A stretch of 5,583 bases of DNA from an uncultured Bacteroidota bacterium (GTDB lineage Bacteria > Bacteroidota > Bacteroidia > NS11-12g > UBA955): positions 1 through 5,583 of the forward strand of contig CAJBKH010000006.1 in the NCBI GenBank assembly GCA_903953615.1, given 5' to 3'. The notes under the pieces are model-generated. The model had not been told where the DNA came from. It searched no databases and saw nothing but the letters and a program-made list of their open reading frames with translations. Below are positions 1 through 5,583 of the stretch, in pieces. Position 1 is the first letter of the stretch; each line of letters begins with the position of its first letter. A program made the translations under genes and the position numbers.

Positions 1-1511
1 AATGCCCTTGGTGTTGTATTGCCACTGATACTCGATATCTGAGACCAACTTACATTACTTGCAGGGTTGGCTCTTAAATTCGTTGTGCGGTATAAATTAG
101 TGGTAATTTCAAACAGTACATTGCTATCTTTCGGATGCACTGCATAGATACCACCTTGGCCATTGATACCAGCTGTTGCAAAGTTGGCAATATTGCGTTT
201 AATGCCCCCATTCTCGTACAATAGACTGCTATCAAAAGCATCGAAAGCAAAGTCGCCACCCCAGTCGCCACCGCGCACCGTATAAAACTTTTTATCGATG
301 GCCACATCCATGCCATTGTCTTGCAAACCCCCAATAATATAATCATTGTACAAAATACTGTTACCCATTTTATAAAATTCAGAAGCACTTAAGCCATCTT
401 CTAAGGTCGTCCATTTATTGCCACCATCTGTGGTGCGATCGATACCGCCATCGTGGTAAACAAATAATTTATTGCTGTTAAAAGGCGAATACAAATACCC
501 GTGCTTATCTGCATGCACCCCATAGGCCCAAGGCGATTTCATGGTAAAGTTGGCACCCCCATTGGTAGATTTCCAAATACAAATACCGGCCACAAAAATC
601 GTATTGGCATCCTTTGGATCAACAGCAATTGCGAGGTTATATGACCCTTGTCCATCCATGCTGCTACCATTACTCGAATAACCCAACACATTGGGCGTGT
701 CAACCTGCAAAGTAAAAGTCTTACCATTGTTTGTTGATTTATAAACCCCTCCAAACGGACTGGTTCCGCCACTCTTCCATACCACACAATATAATCGGCT
801 GGTATCACTTTGGCAAACTCCAATTTTTATTCCAGCACAAGTAATGCTAGAATTGATATCTGATTGGGTCCAGGAATTACCATTGTCATAAGAGCGGTAG
901 AAATAACTATTAGTAGCGGCATATAAAATGGTGTTGCTTTGCGGGCGGTAATACAAGTCGCGGTAAGACGTATTTACAGTGGTTTTCTTCACCCATGTTT
1001 TGCCTGCATCGGTTGATTTGTAGATACCATTGAAACAAGCAGCAATTAAAGTATTTGTATCGTTGGGTGTATAACGAATATAAGAAACCAATTGATTGCC
1101 AATGCCGCTGGTGGTTTGAAACCAAGTAGCGCCTCCATTGTTGGTACGCCATATACCTAGACCACCGCCATTGTAGTTAGCATCGCCAGTGCCTAAGAAC
1201 ATCACTTTAGGATTGAGTGTATTGATGGCCAAAGAAGCACAAGCTGTTTGAGGCAAGCCATCGCTTATTGGGCGCCAAGTAGCACCCTCATTCGAAGATT
1301 TAAACACGCCACCAGATGCGGTTACTGCAAATAAAATATTGGAATCGGTAGGGTGATAAACCAATTCACAAACACGGCCCATACCAGTAGTTTGTACACT
1401 GGGATTATCAGGAAATTTAACAGGCCCTACTTGGGTAAAATTAGCTAAATTTTGGGCTTTACAAAAAGTAATAATTGCAATTAAAAAAAGGCTGCTTAAA
1501 ATGTGTTTCAT
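1..1511 (-). CDS. Secreted BNR/Asp-box repeat (sortilin/sialidase-like propeller) protein, C-terminus outside window
   Basis: The frame is open from ATG at 1511 to the window edge, giving 503 codons without a stop. Residues 1-19 form a type I signal peptide: Lys2, a hydrophobic core from about 4 to 16, and likely cleavage after Cys-Lys-Ala19 before Gln20. Seven Asp-box-like motifs (S/T-x-D/N-x-G-x-x-W/F) lie at residues 72-79, 123-130, 166-173, 207-214, 259-266, 315-322 and 360-367, spaced 41-56 residues apart as in beta-propeller blades. GGLQDNG (394-400) followed by a Gly/Asp-rich GGDWGGD (414-420) is typical, from family knowledge, of the large Bacteroidota BNR proteins related to sortilin/VPS10 and xyloglucanase propellers. 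The start is fixed by the signal peptide and by a 4-base ATGA overlap with the upstream lipoprotein gene. No sialidase-type catalytic residues are identifiable, so enzymatic activity is not claimed. Many relatives end in a T9SS sorting domain, but that end is not visible here. Confidence 0.92.
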   Translation of the reverse strand, partial: MKHILSSLFLIAIITFCKAQNLANFTQVGPVKFPDNPSVQTTGMGRVCELVYHPTDSNILFAVTASGGVFKSSNEGATWRPISDGLPQTACASLAINTLNPKVMFLGTGDANYNGGGLGIWRTNNGGATWFQTTSGIGNQLVSYIRYTPNDTNTLIAACFNGIYKSTDAGKTWVKKTTVNTSYRDLYYRPQSNTILYAATNSYFYRSYDNGNSWTQSDINSSITCAGIKIGVCQSDTSRLYCVVWKSGGTSPFGGVYKSTNNGKTFTLQVDTPNVLGYSSNGSSMDGQGSYNLAIAVDPKDANTIFVAGICIWKSTNGGANFTMKSPWAYGVHADKHGYLYSPFNSNKLFVYHDGGIDRTTDGGNKWTTLEDGLSASEFYKMGNSILYNDYIIGGLQDNGMDVAIDKKFYTVRGGDWGGDFAFDAFDSSLLYENGGIKRNIANFATAGINGQGGIYAVHPKDSNVLFEITTNLYRTTNLRANPASNVSWSQISSISGNTTPRA

Positions 1512-1945
1512 CGGGCTAAAGTATCGGTTTTGGTTTTCTTCCATTGTTCTAGTTGTTCTTCGGGGGTCATTAGGGTGCCATCTGGTTTTACGAGGTTTTT
1601 ATTGCGCTGTTGCCAGTTTAAAAAACGTTTGTATTCATAGACATAATTGATGGGCTTAGCTTGTGCCTCCTTGTCCTTGTCTTTTTCTTCATTAAAAAGG
1701 TCTTTACCTTCACCATCTTCTTCGGTTGGTTTTTCTTTATCGGCCCAATAAGCTTCGAAAGAGGCCACAGCTTTGAAGTAGTTCACCCCAGTGCTATCCA
1801 TCATGGCGAGCCATAACTTATCGTCTATTTTGGGTGTTGTCTGCACCTTAGTAATCTCAGGCGTTGCAGGCGATTTGCTCTTACAAGCCATGTTCAATAG
1901 CAACAAAAAGCCGAAGCCTAAGCTTATTAGTTTATCAATTTTCAT
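1508..1945 (-). CDS. Small predicted lipoprotein translationally coupled to the BNR protein
   Basis: This 145-residue protein begins with Lys-rich residues 1-5 and a hydrophobic segment (6-20) ending at Cys21 in the context LLNMAC. That is a loose but plausible Bacteroidota lipobox, so a lipid-anchored envelope protein is likely. The rest is soluble and charged. Residues 55-73 (NYFKAVASFEAYW...), an acidic/Lys-rich linker at about 74-97, and YEYKRFLNWQQR (103-114) resemble, from memory, the 'NFYEVQKAFNxYW...YKQFKRWE' segment that often follows the signal peptide in Bacteroidota BNR proteins. A TTG six codons upstream (1963) is rejected because it lies inside the putative -7 promoter element and the signal sequence fits ATG 1945. 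The stop TGA (1510-1508) overlaps the next gene's ATG. The function is unknown. A partner or chaperone role for the downstream propeller is inference. Confidence 0.85.
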   Translation of the reverse strand: MKIDKLISLGFGFLLLLNMACKSKSPATPEITKVQTTPKIDDKLWLAMMDSTGVNYFKAVASFEAYWADKEKPTEEDGEGKDLFNEEKDKDKEAQAKPINYVYEYKRFLNWQQRNKNLVKPDGTLMTPEEQLEQWKKTKTDTLAR

Positions 1946-1960
1946 TAGAGATGTTAAATA

Positions 1961-1968
1961 CAAAAATA
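1961..1968 (-). promoter_or_regulatory. Putative Bacteroidota -7 promoter element for the lipoprotein-BNR operon
   Basis: Read on the minus strand this is TATTTTTG, an exact match to the Bacteroidota -7 consensus TAnnTTTG. It sits about 15 bases before the ATG at 1945, implying a very short leader of roughly ten bases. No convincing -33 TTG-type element is found at the expected spacing, and the region is AT-rich, so a chance match remains possible. Confidence 0.5.
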
Positions 1969-2257
1969 TATTATTTTTTGGGTTCTACAGGCGTATCAAT
2001 AACGTATGTTTGTATGTTTTTTGTTTGATTCCTAACAAAACTGTTTTTAAAATGAAGAAAATCTAATCCGATTTCTGTTAATTACATTGTTTTGTTTAGA
2101 ATTTATTAAAATTCTAATTGCGTTATCTGAATTTGAGGATAGATTAACTTTTTAGCCATCATAAGCATTTCGCAAAAAGGATTAATAACCTTCGACATTA
2201 TTGATGTTTCTCACCAACAATTTGCCACTTTCCTTGAGTAATGCGAAAAATAACATT
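1969..2257. other. AT-rich intergenic stretch without a recognisable gene
   Basis: This is the left half of the gap between the PKD gene and the lipoprotein gene. Short open frames here have no recognisable protein features, and the plus-strand one overlaps the lipoprotein gene in antisense. The only structures I see are the perfect AT-rich inverted repeat at 2096-2117 and the promoter element at its left edge. The hairpin-rich half of the gap is listed separately. Confidence 0.6.
2096..2117. repeat. Perfect 9-bp AT-rich inverted repeat
   Basis: The arms are TTAGAATTT (2096-2104) and AAATTCTAA (2109-2117), separated by ATTA. It lies about 130 bases upstream of the putative lipoprotein promoter. 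It could be an operator for a dimeric regulator or a weak RNA hairpin. There is no T-run on either side that would make it a good intrinsic terminator. In such AT-rich sequence a chance palindrome cannot be excluded. Confidence 0.4.
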
Positions 2258-2343
2258 CAACCCGCTTCGGGGTTGTAATAATATAATTGTCCCTAACCAC
2301 CGATTGCATCGGTGGCTATTCAAGTTGGACCCCTTCGGGGTTC
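2258..2343. repeat. Cluster of three GC-rich hairpins, REP/BIME-like
   Basis: Three stem-loops occur in 86 bases. The first is 2258-2275, with arms CAACCC/GGGTTG and loop GCTTCG. The second is 2297-2315, with a perfect 8-bp stem CCACCGAT/ATCGGTGG and loop TGC. The third is 2327-2343, with stem GGACCCC/GGGGTTC including one G-U pair and loop TTC. They stand out as GC-rich islands in AT-rich intergenic DNA. From memory, hairpins of the forms CCACCG...CGGTGG and CCCCTTCGGGG recur between genes in many Bacteroidota and may be REP-type repeats mobilised in trans by REP-associated tyrosine transposases. No transposase gene is in this window. Read leftward, the first hairpin is followed after a few bases by a T-rich stretch and might also help end PKD-gene transcription. 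Confidence 0.6.
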
Positions 2344-2356
2344 TTATTTCAATATG

Positions 2357-2504
2357 TTAAAAAACATACCAGCTAGTATGTTTATTGATTTTCCCGTAGG
2401 GAATAGATGTCTATTAAAAAAAATCTCACACCTGAATTCCATATCCCGTAGGGATTATACTGTGCCATGGTTGGTGTTCTTTGCGTCGCTAGAAAAAATT
2501 CACC
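2357..2504. repeat. Structured intergenic repeat, copy 1 (direct repeat of 4560-4707)
   Basis: By hand alignment this copy matches 4560-4707 at roughly three-quarters identity with two single-base gaps. In order it holds a 20-base near-palindrome (2363-2382, arms AACATAC/GTATGTT), a hairpin TTCCC-GTA-GGGAA (2391-2403), the 15-base core AAAATCTCACACCTG (2420-2434) identical in both copies, a hairpin ATCCC-GTA-GGGAT (2443-2455), and a looser tail. Weak similarity may continue to about 2524, reaching the PKD stop codon. In the PKD transcript this copy would form the 3' untranslated region, where its hairpins could stabilise or end the message. No conserved reading frame links the copies. A non-autonomous repeat or a small structured RNA are both possible. 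Confidence 0.8.
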
Positions 2505-2520
2505 GTCAATACCGAATATT

Positions 2521-4419
2521 CTATTGCTCTTTCACAAGTTTAACAACCTCTACCCCACCCTTTGTACTTAAATGGATAAAATAAATACCTATTGGTAATT
2601 CGTTCTCGATTTGGAGTTGGCAGCGATCATTGTGTTGGGTGAAAGTTAGGCCATAGGCACGACCGATGGCATCGTAAAGTGCAATGTTTGTGAGCTCTTC
2701 TATGGCTTTGCCTTTAAGCGTGAGCTGTTGCCCATTGAAAGGATTAGGATACACATTGAACTTGAGATTGTTAGGCAAGGTTTTTATGCTTGTGAAATTT
2801 TGATGGTAATTAGTGCTCAATACAAATGGTGTTGCACTGCCAGCTATAGTAAAAGTAAAGTACATCGAGTCTACACAATTGTGAACAGTATCGTAGCCCA
2901 CATAAAATGCATCGATATAGCCTGATTGGGTATAGGTATGCGAAGGAGAAGCTGCTGTTGAGGTAGCGCCATCACCAAATATCCATAAGTGTTTGTGCAC
3001 TGGGCCACGTGGTTGTCTGATGTATGAGAAGTTTTCAATACTGGCTGAGTTGGCACTGCCACCAGCAAAATTAAGAACCAAAGAATCTTTCACATTACAA
3101 CATGAATTATTGATGTCGAAAGTAACAGAGTCTTTGCAATTAAATACCGAAGTATCGGTGCCAATTAATTTCACAGAATGTATGCCATACTGAAAGGTAT
3201 GTTTTGGCTTTGAACCATTGGTTTTTGTTCCATCATCGAATACCCAAAGCAATTCGGCATAGTTAGAATCTTCAATTGTGAAATTTGCTTGGGCGCAATC
3301 GTTCTGATTCCACTGATACAAGTAGTAATTTAATTTATCGCATACCCTTACTGTTATCTCTTGGCAGGTAGTTTTGGTACAATTATCTAAACCATAAGAG
3401 ACCAAACAAACATTGTATTTTCCATTCTTACTAACCTTGAATTCTGGCGTATAATTTTTTGCTTTCAAAACCCCATTCAAATACCAGTCGCAGGCAAAGC
3501 TATTAGATTCATTTTTTAACTTTATCGTTCTTCCATCCACTGTGTAACTGAATTTAGAAACGGCATTGCAAGAATCTACAAACACCGATTGGCAAAATGA
3601 ATCTTTGCAATGGGTAATTGAATCTTCTAACACATGACAAATGTTATAATTGCCATATACCGAATAAACATGATTAACACTTGAAGTCTGTATTTTATTA
3701 ACTGTAGTTGTATTCCCATCGCCCCAGTACCAAGTTTCTTTTCCAGGTTTTCTGGCAACCGAATTGCCCAATGGCGCAGTGCTCACAATTGCACTCATTC
3801 GTTTAGGACTGGCCGTAAACTTAGCAGAGAAACCACATTTGGTAAAGTCCATTTCTTTGGCAGGCGGCATTTCATAATAGCTGCAACCTGTTACCGAATC
3901 GGTAATGAATAACAATTGGGCGTAATAATAACCAGGTGTAGTAAAGCGATGTCGCACATTACAACCCCAAGCATAGGTATTATCACCAAAGTACCAGCGA
4001 TAACCTGTCTTTGGTTGACAGCCATTATTCGTAATAATCAAAGTATCGCCCGAGCGCTTGTATTTGGGCAAAGAATCTAATACAAAATAACATATTTCTT
4101 CAACTGCAGTATCCAGACAATCGGCAATAGTATCGTGGTAAAACATTTTAACAGTGTACTTGCCATTGTGGGTGTATTTATGATAAACGTATTGCGGAAA
4201 GATTTTACCAGGTGCCGTATTACCATCACCAAAATCCCAGCTGATTTTAGAATTTACGGTTCCACCTGCTAAGATAAACCCAAAGGCGGTATCCGTTTGT
4301 TTGTAACCTAAACGTGGCTTATTGTTACAGGCTTTGGTTTCTGCAAGTCCCATTATTACTAAACAAAGGGCCAAACCCATGCAATGCAGTATCGAACTAA
4401 CTTTTGGTTGAATGCTCAT
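2521..4419 (-). CDS. Secreted PKD-repeat protein with T9SS type A sorting domain
   Basis: This is a 632-residue protein. Residues 1-30 form a signal peptide with a hydrophobic core at about 10-26 and cleavage possible after Ala26 or Ala30. Six PKD-like beta-sandwich repeats follow. Their FGDG-type motifs lie at about 63-66, 144-147 (FGDN), 232-235 (WGDG), 310-316 (degenerate, DWYLNG), 394-397 (FDDG) and 481-484. Each is followed by an H-x-Y/F...G-Y/K-Y-x-V strand. Most repeats also carry a D-S/T...C-x-D-S/T segment, suggesting disulfides. Residues 552-632 form the T9SS C-terminal domain: VYPNPFNG (556-563), LYDAIGR (581-587), GIYFIHL (611-617) and terminal VVKLVKEQ. It is therefore predicted to cross the outer membrane by T9SS and be released or surface-anchored. 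PKD domains usually mediate adhesion or carbohydrate/protein binding, and no catalytic domain is visible. An upstream in-frame ATG at 4569 is rejected: it lies inside the repeat copy and would bury the signal peptide behind 50 atypical residues. Confidence 0.93.
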   Translation of the reverse strand: MSIQPKVSSILHCMGLALCLVIMGLAETKACNNKPRLGYKQTDTAFGFILAGGTVNSKISWDFGDGNTAPGKIFPQYVYHKYTHNGKYTVKMFYHDTIADCLDTAVEEICYFVLDSLPKYKRSGDTLIITNNGCQPKTGYRWYFGDNTYAWGCNVRHRFTTPGYYYAQLLFITDSVTGCSYYEMPPAKEMDFTKCGFSAKFTASPKRMSAIVSTAPLGNSVARKPGKETWYWGDGNTTTVNKIQTSSVNHVYSVYGNYNICHVLEDSITHCKDSFCQSVFVDSCNAVSKFSYTVDGRTIKLKNESNSFACDWYLNGVLKAKNYTPEFKVSKNGKYNVCLVSYGLDNCTKTTCQEITVRVCDKLNYYLYQWNQNDCAQANFTIEDSNYAELLWVFDDGTKTNGSKPKHTFQYGIHSVKLIGTDTSVFNCKDSVTFDINNSCCNVKDSLVLNFAGGSANSASIENFSYIRQPRGPVHKHLWIFGDGATSTAASPSHTYTQSGYIDAFYVGYDTVHNCVDSMYFTFTIAGSATPFVLSTNYHQNFTSIKTLPNNLKFNVYPNPFNGQQLTLKGKAIEELTNIALYDAIGRAYGLTFTQHNDRCQLQIENELPIGIYFIHLSTKGGVEVVKLVKEQ

Positions 4420-4559
4420 ATTGGTAAAGACGAAGTTAAGGAAAAAAACGTGACATTCTAAATTACATGCAGTAAACCATAAGCACTTGGCAGTGAAGTA
4501 GAGACTTGCATTTGTGAGTATATTTGATATCTCGCTGCTTTTCGCAGTTATTACAAGGG
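4420..4559. other. Upstream region of the PKD gene, no gene seen
   Basis: This is the leader and promoter region of the PKD gene, lying between its ATG and repeat copy 2. The reading frame of the PKD gene stays open through it, but the translation is not protein-like. Apart from the weak -7 candidate I see only a 4-bp hairpin (CTGC/GCAG, 4535-4547). Confidence 0.5.
4458..4465 (-). promoter_or_regulatory. Weak candidate -7 element upstream of the PKD gene
   Basis: Read on the minus strand this is TAATTTAG, one mismatch from TAnnTTTG, about 38 bases before the ATG at 4419. No matching -33 element is visible, so this is only the best candidate in the upstream region. Confidence 0.25.
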
Positions 4560-4707
4560 TTAAAAACATACCAATTAGTATGTTTTTCCATTCTTCCAGC
4601 AGGGAATAGATTTCTGTAAATCAAAATCTCACACCTGCATCAAATATCCCGATGGGATTATATTACCTTATTTTAGGTGTTATTTGCTTCACAAGAAAAA
4701 ACTCGCC
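4560..4707. repeat. Structured intergenic repeat, copy 2 (direct repeat of 2357-2504)
   Basis: This is the same-orientation partner of copy 1, placed between the divergent PKD and regulator genes. It keeps the 20-base near-palindrome (4565-4584) with its centre changed from AGCT to AATT, which preserves pairing. The second hairpin (4594-4606) is weakened to TTCC/GGAA. The 15-base core (4623-4637) is identical. The third hairpin (4646-4658) keeps the ATCCC/GGGAT stem while its loop changes from GTA to GAT. The tail again contains GGTGTT, TTTGC and AGAAAAAA in the same order. The divergence between copies indicates an old duplication or two independent insertions of a family member, not a recent tandem event. 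It lies too far upstream (141 bases) to be part of the PKD coding region. Confidence 0.8.
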
Positions 4708-4738
4708 AAATTTTATCAATATTTCTAGTGGTCTTCTT

Positions 4739-4766
4739 AACATACCTAATGATTAAATTCTATGTT
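4739..4766. repeat. Short inverted repeat upstream of the regulator gene
   Basis: The arms AACATA (4739-4744) and TATGTT (4761-4766) enclose 16 AT-rich bases. The left arm continues as AACATACC, the same eight bases that start the palindrome of both repeat copies. It could be a remnant of a third element, a regulator binding site, or chance. Confidence 0.25.
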
Positions 4767-4861
4767 TTTATGAAATGCAAATGAATATTAAAGCAAAGAA
4801 TACAAATACTTTAAATAATCCTTTTTCGGCTATTCATTTTTAAAAATAATATATTTATCCC

Positions 4862-4868
4862 TAATTTG
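4862..4868 (+). promoter_or_regulatory. Candidate -7 element for the regulator gene
   Basis: TAATTTG resembles TAnnTTTG with one base missing. It ends 23 bases before the ATG at 4892, a plausible leader length. No clear -33 element is seen in the AT-rich sequence upstream. Confidence 0.3.
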
Positions 4869-4891
4869 CAGCCCAGTCATTGCTTATAATT

Positions 4892-5583
4892 ATGTCGGAA
4901 AAAATACCCTTCCAAGAAAAATTTGTTACTCAACTGAAAATGATGGTAGCCAGTAATATTAATTTAGCAGATGAATTGGCAGATATGCTAAATATATCAA
5001 CTGATTCGGTATACCGTCGTCTAAGAGGTCAGTCGGCATTTTCAATCGATGAGGTTGGTATTATTGCCGAAAAATTTGATATACCCATGGAGAGTATATT
5101 TAGTAACTCGAAACAGCAAGCAAGTTTTAATTTCAACCGACTCTATAGCAACGCCAATAATTTTATTGAATACCTAGGCTGGTATGCCGATTATTTGTCG
5201 AGCTTGACTGCAGTGCCTGGCACTCGTATCATTTATGCTGCCGATGATGTGCCCGTGCTAAGGCATTTTAATTTTCATTACTTAGCTGCTTTTAAGGCCT
5301 TTTATTGGAGTAAAGCAGTGCTTAACATTGATTATCTACCGAATCAAAAATTCAATTTGGAGGCTATTCCTAAAGATTTGGTCGAACTAAATAAAAAAAC
5401 CGCAGCAGTTTATTCTAAATTGGATTGTACCGAAATTTGGACCAATGAAACACTAACCAGCACCCTAAAACAAGTGCAATATTACTGGGAGTGTAATTTT
5501 TTCGAATCCAATGCGGATGCGTTATTGGTACTCGCGGACATTCGTCAAATGCTGAATCAGATGAACAAAGAATGTGAACAAAA
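4892..5583 (+). CDS. Helix-turn-helix transcriptional regulator, C-terminus outside window
   Basis: The frame is open from ATG 4892 to the window edge (230 codons). An in-frame TAA at 4862-4864 prevents much upstream extension. Residues 24-70 form a Cro/C1 (XRE) or BetR-like helix-turn-helix: NLADELADMLNIS (24-36), recognition-helix residues TDSVYRRLRG (37-46), then FSIDEVGIIAEKFDIPMESIF (50-70). A long predicted alpha-helical C-terminal region follows with many aromatic residues, including DDVPVLRHF (118-126) and LAAFKAFYWSK (131-141). I recognise this layout (HTH plus a larger uncharacterised helical domain) from Bacteroidota regulators, but I know of no ligand or target. There is no signal peptide or membrane segment, so it should be cytoplasmic. 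It is divergent from the PKD gene, with repeat copy 2 between them, so control of that gene is possible but not shown. Confidence 0.88.
   Translation, partial: MSEKIPFQEKFVTQLKMMVASNINLADELADMLNISTDSVYRRLRGQSAFSIDEVGIIAEKFDIPMESIFSNSKQQASFNFNRLYSNANNFIEYLGWYADYLSSLTAVPGTRIIYAADDVPVLRHFNFHYLAAFKAFYWSKAVLNIDYLPNQKFNLEAIPKDLVELNKKTAAVYSKLDCTEIWTNETLTSTLKQVQYYWECNFFESNADALLVLADIRQMLNQMNKECEQ

Noticed and set aside
74..1152. Three short minus-strand frames within the BNR gene
   Set aside because: They are out-of-frame shadows of the continuous 503-codon frame, which has a signal peptide and seven Asp-box motifs.
1946..1963. TTG start six codons upstream of the lipoprotein ATG
   Set aside because: The TTG overlaps the best promoter match and adds residues in front of a well-formed lipoprotein signal.
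1791..2066. Plus-strand open frame of 91 codons opposite the lipoprotein start
   Set aside because: It is largely antisense to the lipoprotein gene and its translation has no domain or plausible start context.
2327..2350. Intrinsic terminator on the plus strand (ACCCC-TTC-GGGGT followed by TTATTT)
   Set aside because: No plus-strand gene lies upstream to be terminated. The hairpin is better explained as part of the repeat cluster.
2312..2584. Plus-strand open frame running through repeat copy 1 into the PKD gene end
   Set aside because: It runs through the hairpins and the antisense of a clear gene. Copy 2 differs by indels and has no matching frame.
2728..3193. Short frames on both strands inside the PKD gene
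   Set aside because: They overlap the well-supported PKD5-PKD6 and sorting-domain coding sequence and look like shadows.
4535..4547. CTGC/GCAG hairpin upstream of the PKD gene as a regulatory element
   Set aside because: The stem is only 4 bp, as expected by chance, with no supporting context.
4420..4569. N-terminal extension of the PKD protein to the upstream ATG at 4569
   Set aside because: The 50 extra residues are not signal-like, the ATG lies inside the palindrome of repeat copy 2, and a proper signal peptide begins at ATG 4419.
2357..4707. CRISPR array or insertion-sequence ends
   Set aside because: There are only two long, divergent copies about 2.2 kb apart with no spacer pattern. 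They are direct, not inverted, and there is no transposase between them. The enclosed gene is an ordinary T9SS cargo gene.

Overview
The window looks like a chromosomal segment from an AT-rich member of the Bacteroidota, probably an uncultured or environmental lineage. Four observations support this. One protein ends in a type IX secretion (T9SS) type A sorting domain. The secreted proteins carry PKD and BNR/Asp-box repeats. Start codons lack Shine-Dalgarno sequences, and one promoter matches the Bacteroidota -7 motif TAnnTTTG. The partial regulator at the right edge also belongs to a helix-turn-helix type I associate with this phylum.

There are four protein genes, two of them cut by the window edges. 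From the left, on the minus strand: a secreted BNR-repeat protein (1-1511, C-terminus outside the window) preceded by a small lipoprotein (1508-1945). Their stop and start codons overlap as ATGA, so they form a translationally coupled pair read from about 1960 leftward. A gene-free stretch of about 575 bases (1946-2520) follows, packed with short hairpins. Next is a 632-residue PKD-repeat protein with a T9SS C-terminal domain (2521-4419, minus strand). A second gene-free stretch (4420-4891) leads to a plus-strand helix-turn-helix regulator (4892 to the edge), divergent from the PKD gene.

The least explained feature is non-coding. A structured element of about 150 bases occurs twice in the same orientation, at 2357-2504 and 4560-4707, one copy on each side of the PKD gene. 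By hand alignment the copies are about three-quarters identical. Their palindromes are largely kept despite base changes, and a 15-base core is identical. Just left of the first copy lies a trio of GC-rich hairpins (2258-2343) that resembles REP/BIME-type repeats. I read these as small non-autonomous repeats rather than a defence or metabolic system, but their identity is unproven.

Together the genes suggest cell-surface or secreted proteins of unknown substrate (an Asp-box propeller with a partner lipoprotein, and a PKD adhesin-like or scaffold protein) beside a transcription regulator whose targets cannot be inferred here. I found no tRNA, rRNA, CRISPR array, transposase gene or intact insertion sequence.
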